55,112 bases of DNA, taken from assembly GCA_049670505.1 (NCBI GenBank), contig JBATTK010000073.1, forward strand, positions 1-55,112. Reading direction: 5' to 3'. Every line of letters begins with the position of its first letter. Within the stretch, counting starts at the first letter, position 1. Source of the stretch: JBATTK01 sp049670505 (GTDB lineage: Bacteria; Bacteroidota; Bacteroidia; Flavobacteriales; Flavobacteriaceae). The position numbers were made by a program, and so were the translations under genes. Shown in pieces: positions 16,547-26,434 of this stretch. Below the pieces are notes generated by a model. That model did no database searches. It saw nothing but the letters and a program-made list of their open reading frames with translations, and was not told the origin of the DNA.

Positions 16547-19500
16547 ATGAAGTTACCCTTTTGCAAAATTCCCGTTTTATTTCTGTCATTGATTTTTCTA
16601 ATAACCGGTTGTTCAAATTCAAATACCCAACTTAGCGTACATCAAAATTCACGTATCGTACTCCTTGGGAACAACCTCTGCTCCCGAATGCAAAATTTTG
16701 GATATTTTGAAACGGAAATGCACCTAAGGTACCCCCAAAACGAACTTTTTATACGAAACATGTGTGATGGCGGAAATACCCCGGGATTTCGGCCCCATTC
16801 CGGCAAACCATCTCCTTGGGCCTTCCCCGGAGCAGAAGTTTATCAAACCGAAATGGCGAAGAACTCTGGGAGTGAAGGTCACTTTGAAACACCTGACGAA
16901 TGGCTTACCAGACTCCAAACCGATATCATTATCGCTTTTTTTGGATATAACGAATCCTTTGAAGGAAGAGGCGGCCTGGATAATTATAAAATGGAACTTA
17001 ACGCCTTTATAAAACATACAAAAGCACAAAAATATAATGGTAAAAATCCTCCCAAGCTTGCCATTGTTTCTCCAATAGCCTTTGAGGATCTTTCCGAATT
17101 CCATGACCTTCCCAATGGGAAACAGGAGAATGAAAACTTGGAAATCTATGCCGCCGCCATGAAGGAGATCGCCTTGGAAAACGAAGTGCTTTTTGTGGAT
17201 GCATTTCACCCTTCAAAAGAATGGTTTACTTTAGAAAAACAATTTACCATAGATGGTGCACAGTTGAACAGCGAGGGTTACCAAAACCTTGCAAAGTTGC
17301 TAGTGAATGGCATATTTGGAAAAAAAACCAATTCGAATCCGGAGAAAAAAACGGTAATCCTTAAGGCGGTAAAAGATAAAAACTTCTTCTGGCATAATGA
17401 TTTTAAGATTCCGAACGGCGTACATGCTTTCGGTCGTCGTTTTGAGCCTTTTGGTTCCGATAATTATCCGGAAGAGATTAAAAAAATCCGTGAAATGACC
17501 GCCATAAGGGATACGGCCATCTGGAAAGCGGCAAAAGCGGAACCCTACGACTTAAACTTGGCCGATAGTGGAACATCTACACTGACCCCTATTGAAACCA
17601 ATTATACGCCTAGTAATTCCAATGGAGATACAAGCTATCTGTATGGAGAAGAGGCCGTAGCCACTTTAGAAGTTCCCAAAGGGTATAAAATTGAACTTTT
17701 CGCTTCGGAAAAAGAATTTCCGGACCTGGCCAATCCGGCACAACTCTCCTTTGACAATCAAGGACGTTTATGGATCGCCACCCTTCCCTCCTATCCCCAT
17801 TATCGCCCGGGCGATGAAAAGCCTAATGATAAAATCATTATTCTTGAGGATACCGATACCGATGGCAAGGCGGACAAGCAGACGGTATTTGCGGACAATC
17901 TTCATTTGCCCATTGGCTTTGAATTTGCCCCGGAGGGGGTTTATGTTTCCCAAGGCACCCATCTTAAATTATATTCGGATACCGATGGGGACGATGTGGC
18001 CGATTCAGTAGAAATTGTATTAAGTGGTTTTGATGATCATGATACCCACCATGCCATTTCCGCATTTTGTGCCGATCCTTCAGGGGCCATTTATATGTCC
18101 GAGGGCATCTTTCTCCATAGTAATGTTGAAACACCTTATGGGCCGGTACGTGCAACCGGAGGCGGATTTTATAGATATGCCCCCAAGAGAAAACATTTGG
18201 AACGGTTGGCGCAGGTGGCCATTCCTAATCCATGGGGCATTGCCTTTGATGAATGGGGGCAGGATTTTTTTGCAGAAACCTCAAATCCGAAAGTGCGCTG
18301 GATGATGCCCAGTTCCCTAAAGTCCCGATATGGGATGAACAATCCCATGACCGAAGAACTCATTGAGGAGGCCCATCGCGTACGCCCCACTTCCGGTCTT
18401 GAATTTGTCTCCAGCAGTCACTTTCCCGAAGAGGTACAGGGCGATTTATTGATCTGTAATTCCATAGGGTTCCTTGGCATGAAACAACATCGGGTAGAAG
18501 AAAATGGCACGGGCTATACTACTAAACATAGACAGGACCTTTTGATCGGAAGGGATAAAAACTTTAGGCCCGTTGATATGGAATTTGCCCCAGATGGTTC
18601 CTTGTACGTAGTAGATTGGCATAATATCCTTATTGGCCATATGCAGCATAATGCGAGAGATCCTTTACGAGACCATGCGCATGGTAGAATCTATCGCATT
18701 ACATATCCTTCCAGGCCTTTGGTAGCACCGGCAAAAATTGCCGGGGCGGATATCGATACCTTATTGGACAATTTAAAGCTTCCCGAGTATCGTACTAGAT
18801 ATCGGACCAAAAGGGAACTTCGGGGCAGGGATGCCGATGAAGTTATGGGAAAACTCAACGCTTGGGTACAAGGCCTAAATACAAAATCGCCCGGATATGA
18901 TCATCACATATTGGAGGCCCTTTGGGTATCTTGGGGACTAAACAAAGTGGATACTACTATTTTACAACTGGCACTTTCTTCCGAAGACCATAGGGTTCGG
19001 GCCGCGGCAACAAGGGTGGCACGTTATTCCGGGCATCAAATCCAAAATCAGCAGATCCTTTTAAAATCCGCTGCAGATCCTCACGGTAGGGTACGGCTAG
19101 AAGCACTGGTAGCAGCATCTTGGATGGAAAAGGATAAGGGGAACAACATTATTGCCACCGTAGAACAACACCCTTTGGACACCTGGATGATACCCTCCCT
19201 TAATTTCGCAAAAGCACAACTTTCCGGGGAGTGGACAGAAGAAGTGGAAGAAAAACTCATTGCCTCCCATCTAAAGGACAAAGATCTGGACATGTTTCTG
19301 GCGGGTAAGAAAATTTATGAAAGAGAAGGATATTGTATTACCTGCCATCAGGAAAACGGATCTGGTCTTGCGGCTTCGGATTTCCCCCCTTTGATCGAGA
19401 CCAATTGGGTAACGGGTAGTGAGGAACGACTTATAAAACTATCCTTGAACGGCCTCTACGGACCGCTTACCGTTATGGGCAAGGATTATTCCGGCCAAGT

Positions 19501-19693
19501 CCCCATGATGGCCTTTGGGAAAATGCTCAATGATAAGGAAATTGCGGCCGTACTTACCTATGTGCGCAATGCCTTTGGGAATAAGGCTTCGGTAATTCAA
19601 CCGGAAACCGTAAAATCCGTTAGGGCCAATACCATGGACAAAAAGGGGTTTTATACCCCCGAAGAATTATTAAAAATACATCCGAATGAATAG
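16547..19693 (+). CDS. Lipoprotein fusing SGNH-like domain, PVC-type propeller, HEAT repeats and cytochrome c
   Basis: The 1048-residue protein has a lipoprotein signal (lipobox LITGC, Cys22). Residues about 30-260 form an SGNH/GDSL-like domain (SRIVLLGNNLCSRM, DIIIAFFGYNESF, FTIDGAQLNSEGY). Residues about 370-720 are the membrane-bound dehydrogenase propeller known from PVC-type CxxCH proteins (LWIATLPSYPHY, GWxD-like calcium loops DTDTDGKAD and DTDGDDVAD). HEAT-like helices follow, and then a cytochrome c domain with heme motif CITCH (Cys930, Cys933, His934) and a possible Met ligand in VPMMAFG. It probably oxidises a sugar or polyol at the envelope. The TTG at 16517 is in frame but the ATG at 16547 fits the signal peptide. 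It overlaps the ThuA gene by 8 bases. Confidence 0.85.
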   Translation: MKLPFCKIPVLFLSLIFLITGCSNSNTQLSVHQNSRIVLLGNNLCSRMQNFGYFETEMHLRYPQNELFIRNMCDGGNTPGFRPHSGKPSPWAFPGAEVYQTEMAKNSGSEGHFETPDEWLTRLQTDIIIAFFGYNESFEGRGGLDNYKMELNAFIKHTKAQKYNGKNPPKLAIVSPIAFEDLSEFHDLPNGKQENENLEIYAAAMKEIALENEVLFVDAFHPSKEWFTLEKQFTIDGAQLNSEGYQNLAKLLVNGIFGKKTNSNPEKKTVILKAVKDKNFFWHNDFKIPNGVHAFGRRFEPFGSDNYPEEIKKIREMTAIRDTAIWKAAKAEPYDLNLADSGTSTLTPIETNYTPSNSNGDTSYLYGEEAVATLEVPKGYKIELFASEKEFPDLANPAQLSFDNQGRLWIATLPSYPHYRPGDEKPNDKIIILEDTDTDGKADKQTVFADNLHLPIGFEFAPEGVYVSQGTHLKLYSDTDGDDVADSVEIVLSGFDDHDTHHAISAFCADPSGAIYMSEGIFLHSNVETPYGPVRATGGGFYRYAPKRKHLERLAQVAIPNPWGIAFDEWGQDFFAETSNPKVRWMMPSSLKSRYGMNNPMTEELIEEAHRVRPTSGLEFVSSSHFPEEVQGDLLICNSIGFLGMKQHRVEENGTGYTTKHRQDLLIGRDKNFRPVDMEFAPDGSLYVVDWHNILIGHMQHNARDPLRDHAHGRIYRITYPSRPLVAPAKIAGADIDTLLDNLKLPEYRTRYRTKRELRGRDADEVMGKLNAWVQGLNTKSPGYDHHILEALWVSWGLNKVDTTILQLALSSEDHRVRAAATRVARYSGHQIQNQQILLKSAADPHGRVRLEALVAASWMEKDKGNNIIATVEQHPLDTWMIPSLNFAKAQLSGEWTEEVEEKLIASHLKDKDLDMFLAGKKIYEREGYCITCHQENGSGLAASDFPPLIETNWVTGSEERLIKLSLNGLYGPLTVMGKDYSGQVPMMAFGKMLNDKEIAAVLTYVRNAFGNKASVIQPETVKSVRANTMDKKGFYTPEELLKIHPNE

Positions 19694-20705
19694 CACTCTT
19701 ATCGTTAGCGGGAAACATTTCCAAATTTCAAAAATCCTTAGGGAGCTACCTATCATTTTTTTGGTCATAACTTTTAGTTGTTGTGGCCGGCAAGGCAAAA
19801 ATACCAACGATGTAGGGGTACAAGCTGAAAAACCCAAGCATGTAGTATTCGTTACAGGTGATGAAGAGTACCGTTCCGAAGAATCCATGCCGATGTTGGC
19901 AGATCTGGTCGTTCGGGAAATGAATGCCAAAGTAACCGTGTGTTATGCCTTGGATTCTGCAGGGTATATTGCTCCGAACCGGGCAGATCATATAGCGGGC
20001 CTTGAAGCGTTGGAGGAGGCCGATCTCATGGTCATCTTTACCCGTTTCCGGGCCCTGCCCAAAGAAGAACTACGGCATATTCTGGATTATGTAGCATCCG
20101 GACGACCTATAGTTGGTTTTAGGACGTCTACCCATGCCTTTTTATACGAGAACGATTCTACTCTAGTTCATATGAACAAGGAATGGCCCGCCAAAGTCTT
20201 TGGACAACAATGGATTACCCACCATGGACATTTTGATGACGGCAAACATCCTTTGACCAAAATTTCGGCCGTTCATGAAGTTGATCATCCAATTCTAAAA
20301 GGCTTTAAAGATTTTGATGCCTATTCCTGGTTGTACCATGTAGATGGGGGCGATTGGAAATTACAGGGGGACAGCCAACCCATTTTACAAGGGCTTTCCT
20401 TAAGATCAAAACATGAAATGGAGGGGAACCTAGACCAATTTCCATTGGTCAACCCCGTGGCTTGGACTAAAAGTTATACAGGAAATGAAGGGAAAACGGC
20501 CAGGGTCTTCTTTACTACTTTGGGACATCCCTATGATTTTACTATTCCAGCGGTACGCAAAATAGCCCTGAACGGTGTTTTTTGGGCGTTGGGAAAAGAA
20601 AACGAAATTCCGCCATTAGGTACTGATGTTGAACTGGACAAATTGTATGAACCCAATAATTCGGGCTTTGGGGAAAAATATAAAATGAACCGTAGACCGG
20701 ATTAG
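19686..20705 (+). CDS. ThuA-domain lipoprotein
   Basis: The 339-residue protein has a hydrophobic leader with a possible lipobox (VITFSCCG), then a ThuA glutamine-amidotransferase-like domain: VVFVTGDEEYRSEESMP, LMVIFTRFRALPKEEL, GRPIVGFRTSTHAF, WITHHGHF, HPILKGFKDFDAYSWLY and ARVFFTTLGHPYDF. ThuA proteins are linked to trehalose and other sugar metabolism. Fusion or pairing with CxxCH-type dehydrogenases is common, and here the ATG lies within the stop region of that gene (ATGAATAG), so the two are translationally coupled. Both likely act together on an envelope sugar substrate. Confidence 0.85.
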   Translation: MNSTLIVSGKHFQISKILRELPIIFLVITFSCCGRQGKNTNDVGVQAEKPKHVVFVTGDEEYRSEESMPMLADLVVREMNAKVTVCYALDSAGYIAPNRADHIAGLEALEEADLMVIFTRFRALPKEELRHILDYVASGRPIVGFRTSTHAFLYENDSTLVHMNKEWPAKVFGQQWITHHGHFDDGKHPLTKISAVHEVDHPILKGFKDFDAYSWLYHVDGGDWKLQGDSQPILQGLSLRSKHEMEGNLDQFPLVNPVAWTKSYTGNEGKTARVFFTTLGHPYDFTIPAVRKIALNGVFWALGKENEIPPLGTDVELDKLYEPNNSGFGEKYKMNRRPD

Positions 20706-20737
20706 ATCGGTTAGCCCTAATTTAGATTTTCTTAAAA

Positions 20738-20770
20738 ACAAAAAACCCATCCTTTTTTAAGGACAGGCTT
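20738..20770 (-). terminator. Rho-independent terminator of typA
   Basis: Read on the minus strand, CCTGTCCTT pairs with AAGGATGGG (two G-T wobbles) around AAAA, followed by six T residues. It lies 27 bases past the typA stop. Confidence 0.75.
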
Positions 20771-20796
20771 TGTTTCAATTAGCTATCTATGATATT

Positions 20797-22596
20797 CTAA
20801 GCTATCTTATTCCGTTTACGATCTACTTCTGTCAAATATATCTTCCGAAGACGTAAATGTTTAGGTGTTACCTCCACATATTCATCTTTCTGAATGTACT
20901 CCAGCGCTTCCTCCAAGGAGAATTTTATAGCAGGTACGATCTTGGCCTTATCATCGGCACCCGAAGAACGCACATTGGATAGTTTTTTGGTCTTCGTAAT
21001 ATTAATGGTCATATCATCGCCCCTGGAATTCTCCCCTATGACCTGACCTTCATAAATATCCTCTCCCGGATCTACAAAAAAGCGGCCCCTATCCTGTAGC
21101 TTGTCAATAGAATACGGAATGGCTTTTCCTTTTTCCATGGAGACCAAGGAACCATTCTGACGTTGAGGAATATCCCCTTTCATAGGCTGGTACTCCAAAA
21201 AGCGGTGTGCCATGATGGCCTCACCGGCCGTCGCCGTCAATAGTTGGTTTCGGAGTCCGATTATCCCTCGGGACGGAATGGTAAACTCACATACCATACG
21301 ATCGCCCTTGGCTTCCATACTGGTCATCTCCCCTTTTCGGATAGACACCATCTCTACGGCCTTACCGGAGACTTCTTCCGGTAGGTCTATGGTAAGTTGT
21401 TCTACAGGTTCACATTTTACGCCATCGATCGTTTTTATGATTACTTGGGGCTGACCGATCTGTAGTTCATAGCCTTCCCTTCGCATGGTTTCTATTAAAA
21501 CGGAAAGGTGTAATACCCCACGGCCAAAGACCATGAATTTATCGGCACTGTCCGTTTCATTGACCCGTAAGGCCAAATTTTTCTCCAATTCCCTTTCCAG
21601 TCTTTCCTTGATATGCCTTGAAGTCACAAATTTACCGTCTTGTCCAAAGAAAGGACTGTCGTTAATGGTAAACAACATACTCATAGTAGGTTCATCTATG
21701 GCAATGGTCTTCAACCCTTCCGGATTTTCCAGATCGGCAATGGTATCTCCAATTTCAAAACCTTCGAGACCTACAATGGCACAGATATCGCCTGTAGCGA
21801 CTTCCTGTACCTTTTTACGTCCCAATCCTTCAAATGTAAATAATTCCTTTATTTTAGATTTTACGATACTACCATCCCTTTTCACCAAGGAAATCTGCTG
21901 TCCTTCCTTTAAACCGCCCCTTTGCAACCTGCCAATAGCAATTCTTCCTGTAAACGAAGAAAAGTCCAGTGAAGTAATCAACATTTGGGTATTTCCCTCG
22001 GTCGGTTCAAAAGTGGGAATATGTTCAATGACCATGTCCAATAAGGGCGCTATGGAATCGGTTTCGTTTTTCCAATCCTCGCTCATCCAGTTGTTTTTGG
22101 CGGAACCATAGACCGTTGGGAAATCCAACTGCCATTCTTCGGCGCCGAGTTCGAACATAAGGTCAAAAACCTTTTCGTGTACTTCCTCCGGGGTACAGTT
22201 TTCCTTATCTACCTTATTGATGACCACACAGGGTTTCAACCCTAGATCAATAGCTTTCTGCAATACAAATCGGGTCTGGGGCATAGGGCCCTCAAAGGCA
22301 TCCACCAATAGCAAAACCCCATCTGCCATATTCAATACGCGCTCCACTTCTCCGCCAAAATCGGCGTGACCGGGAGTATCTATAATATTGATCTTTGTAT
22401 CCTTATAGACTACGGATACATTTTTAGAGGTAATAGTGATTCCGCGTTCCCGCTCCAAATCATTGTTGTCCAAGATCAAATCGCCGGTATTCTCGTTATC
22501 ACGGAACAATTGGCAATGGTACATGATTTTATCGACCAAGGTGGTCTTACCGTGGTCTACGTGGGCGATAATGGCAATATTCTTCGTTGCGGACAT
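20797..22596 (-). CDS. typA: Translational GTPase TypA/BipA
   Basis: The 599-residue GTPase starts at MSATKNIAIIAHVDHGKTTL, with G1 HVDHGKTT, G2 RERGITI, G3 DTPGHADFG and G4 NKVDKEN. It carries domain III and the TypA-specific C-terminal domain (RGIIGLRNQLLTATAGEAIM). TypA binds the ribosome and assists subunit assembly and stress adaptation. A longer reading frame to 22638 exists, but the start at 22596 is right at the family's usual N-terminus and fits the -7 box at 22615-22622. The gene is divergent from kdsA. Confidence 0.95.
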   Translation of the reverse strand: MSATKNIAIIAHVDHGKTTLVDKIMYHCQLFRDNENTGDLILDNNDLERERGITITSKNVSVVYKDTKINIIDTPGHADFGGEVERVLNMADGVLLLVDAFEGPMPQTRFVLQKAIDLGLKPCVVINKVDKENCTPEEVHEKVFDLMFELGAEEWQLDFPTVYGSAKNNWMSEDWKNETDSIAPLLDMVIEHIPTFEPTEGNTQMLITSLDFSSFTGRIAIGRLQRGGLKEGQQISLVKRDGSIVKSKIKELFTFEGLGRKKVQEVATGDICAIVGLEGFEIGDTIADLENPEGLKTIAIDEPTMSMLFTINDSPFFGQDGKFVTSRHIKERLERELEKNLALRVNETDSADKFMVFGRGVLHLSVLIETMRREGYELQIGQPQVIIKTIDGVKCEPVEQLTIDLPEEVSGKAVEMVSIRKGEMTSMEAKGDRMVCEFTIPSRGIIGLRNQLLTATAGEAIMAHRFLEYQPMKGDIPQRQNGSLVSMEKGKAIPYSIDKLQDRGRFFVDPGEDIYEGQVIGENSRGDDMTINITKTKKLSNVRSSGADDKAKIVPAIKFSLEEALEYIQKDEYVEVTPKHLRLRKIYLTEVDRKRNKIA

Positions 22597-22614
22597 AATT
22601 CTGTTTTGAGCGTG

Positions 22615-22622
22615 CAAAGATA
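22615..22622 (-). promoter_or_regulatory. -7 box of typA
   Basis: On the minus strand the sequence reads TATCTTTG, a perfect TAnnTTTG, 19 bases ahead of the typA ATG. No clear -33 TTTG is seen at the expected distance. Confidence 0.5.
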
Positions 22623-22705
22623 CTCCTAATTTTTGCATGTGCGTATAAAGTTGTGTTATTTTTATCTTATTGATTTTGAGCGGCTTTAAAGCTCTGCAAA
22701 ACTGC

Positions 22706-22713
22706 TATCTTTG
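22706..22713 (+). promoter_or_regulatory. -7 box of kdsA
   Basis: TATCTTTG is a perfect TAnnTTTG, 18 bases ahead of the kdsA ATG. It is identical to the box on the opposite strand for typA; the -33 element is weak. Confidence 0.5.
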
Positions 22714-22731
22714 TTTCAAAATATGTAACGA

Positions 22732-23550
22732 ATGAAACTGGATTTGATTCCCCGAATAAAACACACTTCTGGCGATAATTTTTTTCTGCTCTCCGGACCT
22801 TGCGCCATAGAAGGCGAGGATATGGCCCTGCGCATTGCGGAAAAGATCGTTGCCATTACCGATACATTGAAAATCCCTTATGTTTTTAAGGGGAGTTTTA
22901 AAAAAGCCAATCGGAGTCGGGTAGACTCCTTTACCGGGATCGGGGATGAAAAGGCGTTGAAAATATTGAAAAAGGTTTCAGATACTTTTGATGTCCCTAC
23001 CATAACGGATATCCATGAGATTGCCGATGCACATAGGGCCGCGGAATATGTAGATGTACTTCAGATACCCGCTTTTTTAGTCCGCCAGACCGATCTGGTC
23101 GTAGCAGCCGCCAAGACGGGCAAGGTGATCAACCTTAAAAAAGGACAGTTCATGAGTCCGGAAAGCATGAAACATGCGGTGACCAAAGTAACGGATTCCG
23201 GTAATGACCAAGTCATGGTGACCGATCGGGGAACCATGTTCGGCTATCAGGATATGGTGGTCGATTTTAGGGGTATCCCTACCATGAAAGCCTATGCACC
23301 CGTAGTATTGGACGTTACCCATTCCCTACAACAACCCAACCAATCTACCGGGGTAACCGGGGGAAGACCGGATATGATCGAAACCATATCCAGGGCGGGC
23401 ATTGCCACTGGGGTGGATGGCCTGTTCATGGAAACCCACTACGACCCTGCCAATGCCAAAAGCGATGGGGCCAATATGTTACATTTAGATCATTTGGAAA
23501 AATTGCTGACCAACTTGGTGGCCATACGAGAAACCGTTAATTCGTTATAA
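22732..23550 (+). CDS. kdsA: 3-deoxy-8-phosphooctulonate (KDO-8-P) synthase, metal-dependent type
   Basis: The 272-residue enzyme condenses phosphoenolpyruvate with arabinose 5-phosphate to make KDO-8-P for lipopolysaccharide. Key blocks are LLSGPCAIEGED, VFKGSFKKANRS, IPAFLVRQTDLVVAAAKTG, TDRGTMFGYQDMVVDFR and VTHSLQQP. The Cys in GPCAIE together with His in DVTHS, Glu in FMETH and Asp in KSDGAN marks the metal-dependent class, as in Aquifex; E. coli has Asn at the Cys position. The gene stands 135 bases from divergent typA. Confidence 0.95.
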   Translation: MKLDLIPRIKHTSGDNFFLLSGPCAIEGEDMALRIAEKIVAITDTLKIPYVFKGSFKKANRSRVDSFTGIGDEKALKILKKVSDTFDVPTITDIHEIADAHRAAEYVDVLQIPAFLVRQTDLVVAAAKTGKVINLKKGQFMSPESMKHAVTKVTDSGNDQVMVTDRGTMFGYQDMVVDFRGIPTMKAYAPVVLDVTHSLQQPNQSTGVTGGRPDMIETISRAGIATGVDGLFMETHYDPANAKSDGANMLHLDHLEKLLTNLVAIRETVNSL

Positions 23551-23558
23551 TATTTTTG
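23551..23558 (+). promoter_or_regulatory. -7 box of the DUF3857 gene
   Basis: TATTTTTG fits TAnnTTTG and begins right after the kdsA stop codon, 41 bases before the next ATG. The -33 element is weak. Confidence 0.35.
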
Positions 23559-23599
23559 CCATACCATAGTTATAGAACTAACCAAACCTAACGTTCATA

Positions 23600-25558
23600 A
23601 TGGTAAAATTTACCCTTTGCGCAATTGCTTTTTTGATTACGGGCCTGGTAGCGTCCCAATATCATGATTTTGGAACAACTAACTCCTGGGAAAAGAATTT
23701 TAACTCCTATGAAAAAGATAAGACGGCCAGCGCGGTCGTACTCCTCGAAAAAGGAAATGTCTATTTTGAAGTAATCGAAAACCACATTTTCCTCATAAAA
23801 AATTATTATACCAAAATAAAAATATTGGATAAAAAGGGTTTTGATCAAGCGAATATATCCATACCCTTTTATTTTACTTCCGAAAATTCCGAGAAAATAA
23901 AGGATATTGAAGCTTTTACCCATAATGGGGCTATAAAGACAGGACTCTCCAGGGAGCATGTATATAGAATGGAAACCGGTACGAGCAACGGGGAAATGCG
24001 TTTTACTTTCCCCAATATAAAAATAGGCAGTATTCTAGAATACAAATACACTTTAGTTTCACCTTTCTTTTTTAAGTTGGAAGGATGGGATTTTCAATCC
24101 CATATCCCCAAGATCTACAGTGAATTCAATGCAAAAATCCCTCGTAATTATGCATATAACCGATCATTGATCGGAAGTCTTCCCCTTATGATCAACGAAA
24201 GTTTCGTCGCCAGTGATTGCTTCCAACTACCGAAACCATGGGAAGCATCGGACTGTGAAGTTTTAACCTACGCCATGAAAGATGTTCCGGCCTTTAAGGA
24301 AGAAGAATTTATGTTATCCTCAAAGAATTACGCTTCCCGATTGGAATTTGAACTTTCAGAATATTTCACTATCGACCGTATCAGAAAGAAGTTTACCAAA
24401 AGCTGGAAAGATGTGGATCGTGAATTTGCCAAGGATACTGATATCGGTGGTCAACTTACAAAAAATGGGTTTTTTAAAAAGAATGTTCCCGAAGGACTTT
24501 TAACCAAAGGAGACCCCATTACCCGTGCCAAGAATATTTATAGTTTTATTCAAGGACACTACACTTGGAACGGGCAATTTGGGATTTATAAAAATGTAAG
24601 GGTCAAAGAGGCTTTTGATGCCCGAAAAGGAAGCATAGGAGAGATTAATATCTCGCTCATCAACTTATTGAACGCCGCCGGTATTGAAACGCATTTAATG
24701 CTCCTTTCTACCCGAAAGAACGGTCTACCCAAAAAAACACATCCGGTAATGTATGATTTTAATTATATAGTAGCTAAAACTACCATTGACGGAAAAGATT
24801 ATCTTTTGGATGCTTCCGAAAAAATAAACCCTTTTGGCATGCTGCCCTATAGATGTTTGAATTCTTATGGACGGGTAATGGATTTCAAAAATGAAAGCTA
24901 CTGGTTGGACATCCTCCCGGAGAAAAAAAACAGCCATATCGTTAGGGCTCAGATAAAATTTGACCCCACTCAGAATAAGGCCTTCGGAATATTCGATGAA
25001 ATCAATATAGGCTATGAGGCGGTGAAAAAGCGAAAACATATCAGTGGGTTTAATGAACAATCATATCTCGACGGGATAATGGAAGGGTTTGACGATGATT
25101 TTAATATTACTTCATACAAGCTGTTCAAAGAAAGAAACCACGACAAATTGGTATCCGAGCGGTTTGGATTTGAACTGGAAAATGTCCTGAACGGACAAAC
25201 CGTTTATCTTGATCCATTTTTGATCAAATTCTTTGAGCAGAATCCATTTCAGTTGGAAGAAAGCAACTACCCTGTGGATTTTGGGTATCCCCGCAACTAT
25301 AGTTATCAGGTCAATATTGAAGTTCCGGAAGGGTATCGGGTAGAGAGTTTACCCAAAAAACAGACCGTAGCTATGGATGGAAATATCGGAAAACTAAAAT
25401 TTGATCATCAGGTTGCAGAAAACAAAATAGCCCTTTTCTTTACGCTGGATTTCCACAGTCCTTATTATGTGTCCGAGGCCTATATCCCTTTGAAAGAATT
25501 GCTTAATAAAGTAATAGAGGTACAGCACAATTCCCTAGTCGTACTGAAAAAGCAATAA
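23600..25558 (+). CDS. DUF3857 / transglutaminase-like periplasmic protein
   Basis: The 652-residue protein has a signal peptide (MVKFTLCAIAFLITGLVASQ) and an N-terminal DUF3857 beta-domain (residues about 40-200, with DFEV-like VYFEVIENHIFLIKNYYTKI). A transglutaminase-like core follows near residues 290-390 (ARKGSIGEINISLINLLNAA, YDFNYIVAKTTIDGKDYLLDA), then a C-terminal beta-sandwich (VDFGYPRNYSYQVNIEVPEGY). The usual catalytic Cys of the core is replaced in KGSIGEINIS (the active form is typically GxCxE), so it is probably non-catalytic. The His region THPVMYDF and Asp LLDAS remain. The function of this widespread Bacteroidota family is unknown. Confidence 0.78.
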   Translation: MVKFTLCAIAFLITGLVASQYHDFGTTNSWEKNFNSYEKDKTASAVVLLEKGNVYFEVIENHIFLIKNYYTKIKILDKKGFDQANISIPFYFTSENSEKIKDIEAFTHNGAIKTGLSREHVYRMETGTSNGEMRFTFPNIKIGSILEYKYTLVSPFFFKLEGWDFQSHIPKIYSEFNAKIPRNYAYNRSLIGSLPLMINESFVASDCFQLPKPWEASDCEVLTYAMKDVPAFKEEEFMLSSKNYASRLEFELSEYFTIDRIRKKFTKSWKDVDREFAKDTDIGGQLTKNGFFKKNVPEGLLTKGDPITRAKNIYSFIQGHYTWNGQFGIYKNVRVKEAFDARKGSIGEINISLINLLNAAGIETHLMLLSTRKNGLPKKTHPVMYDFNYIVAKTTIDGKDYLLDASEKINPFGMLPYRCLNSYGRVMDFKNESYWLDILPEKKNSHIVRAQIKFDPTQNKAFGIFDEINIGYEAVKKRKHISGFNEQSYLDGIMEGFDDDFNITSYKLFKERNHDKLVSERFGFELENVLNGQTVYLDPFLIKFFEQNPFQLEESNYPVDFGYPRNYSYQVNIEVPEGYRVESLPKKQTVAMDGNIGKLKFDHQVAENKIALFFTLDFHSPYYVSEAYIPLKELLNKVIEVQHNSLVVLKKQ

Positions 25559-25632
25559 AATACTGTGGTTGTTAACTTCACCAAGCGCCATTTATGGTAT
25601 AGCACAACGTTATATTAGGTATGGAAAGTTAA

Positions 25633-26028
25633 TTACTTCCAAAACTTTTTATCCCTTACGGTATAGGCATCCTGTAAAACTTCGATCAAAATCGTATGGT
25701 TTACTTCCTCGAGGCTTTTATATCGTAACGAACGCATCATTTTTCTGCCATCGGTAATCAAGTGTTCCGGATGCACCGTAAGATGGGCGGCGTTCCAAAA
25801 GCCCACATCTACATAATCTTTCGTATGGTTTAGATAACAAAAAGGTCTACCGTTGACATAATAGAAAGGGATCTTATATTTATACTTTAGATCGAGCTCG
25901 GGAATGGTATGCTCAATGATCGATTGTAAGTGCAACAGGATGGCCCTGAACGGTTCTGCCCGATGTAAGATATAATGTTCCGCAGGATTCACATGTAGGG
26001 TTTTCGATTGACCAACGCTATTTAACAA
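25633..26028 (-). CDS. DUF1801-domain protein
   Basis: This 131-residue reading frame carries NPAEHYILHRAEPFRAILLH, LKYKYKIPFYYVNGRPFCYL and VDVGFWNAAHL, the DUF1801 (YdhG-like) pattern. Its role is unknown, although the fold has been likened to frataxin-like iron-binding proteins. No ATG is available: either TTG at 26028, which overlaps the end of the upstream gene by 7 bases, or GTG at 25992, which sits at the family's usual start, must be used. It is co-directional with the upstream small gene. Confidence 0.72.
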   Translation of the reverse strand: MLNSVGQSKTLHVNPAEHYILHRAEPFRAILLHLQSIIEHTIPELDLKYKYKIPFYYVNGRPFCYLNHTKDYVDVGFWNAAHLTVHPEHLITDGRKMMRSLRYKSLEEVNHTILIEVLQDAYTVRDKKFWK

Positions 26029-26285
26029 CAGGGGTTGTTGATTTCCATTTCAAAATCGGATTGTATTTTTTGAATATACTCTTTTGGGGTCTTATCGGAT
26101 ATGGTCACTTGCCGGGTATCCATATTTACATCAAAATGAAAACAGGAAAAATCCCCACCACATTCATTTTCTAAACGCGACATTAGAAAGTGGGTAATTT
26201 TTGGCCTTAACTCATATTCCAAATCAATACAGAACTTTTTGATATCGTCCTTAAGAGCGTCGGCACCTATCCAATTGAATTTCAC
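26022..26285 (-). CDS. Hypothetical 87-residue protein
   Basis: Begins with GTG at 26285 (MKFNWIGADALKDDIKKFCI), with an in-frame stop just upstream. It is an acidic soluble protein of mixed helix and strand, with VNMDTRQVTISDKTPKEYIQ and a Cys-Cys terminus. I do not recognise a family. The 7-base overlap with the DUF1801 gene argues for a two-gene operon. Confidence 0.5.
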   Translation of the reverse strand: MKFNWIGADALKDDIKKFCIDLEYELRPKITHFLMSRLENECGGDFSCFHFDVNMDTRQVTISDKTPKEYIQKIQSDFEMEINNPCC

Positions 26286-26434
26286 AGCCTCTAATTAAAA
26301 AATAGTCTAACAATATAGTATTTTTTAAACGATTCCCGATATTACGCCTTCCAAAATTCGACATAAGGTATCTATAAAGCTTTCATTAACCTTGTTATTA
26401 TTAGGCTGCCACAAGGAGGTTATTTAACGTGTTC

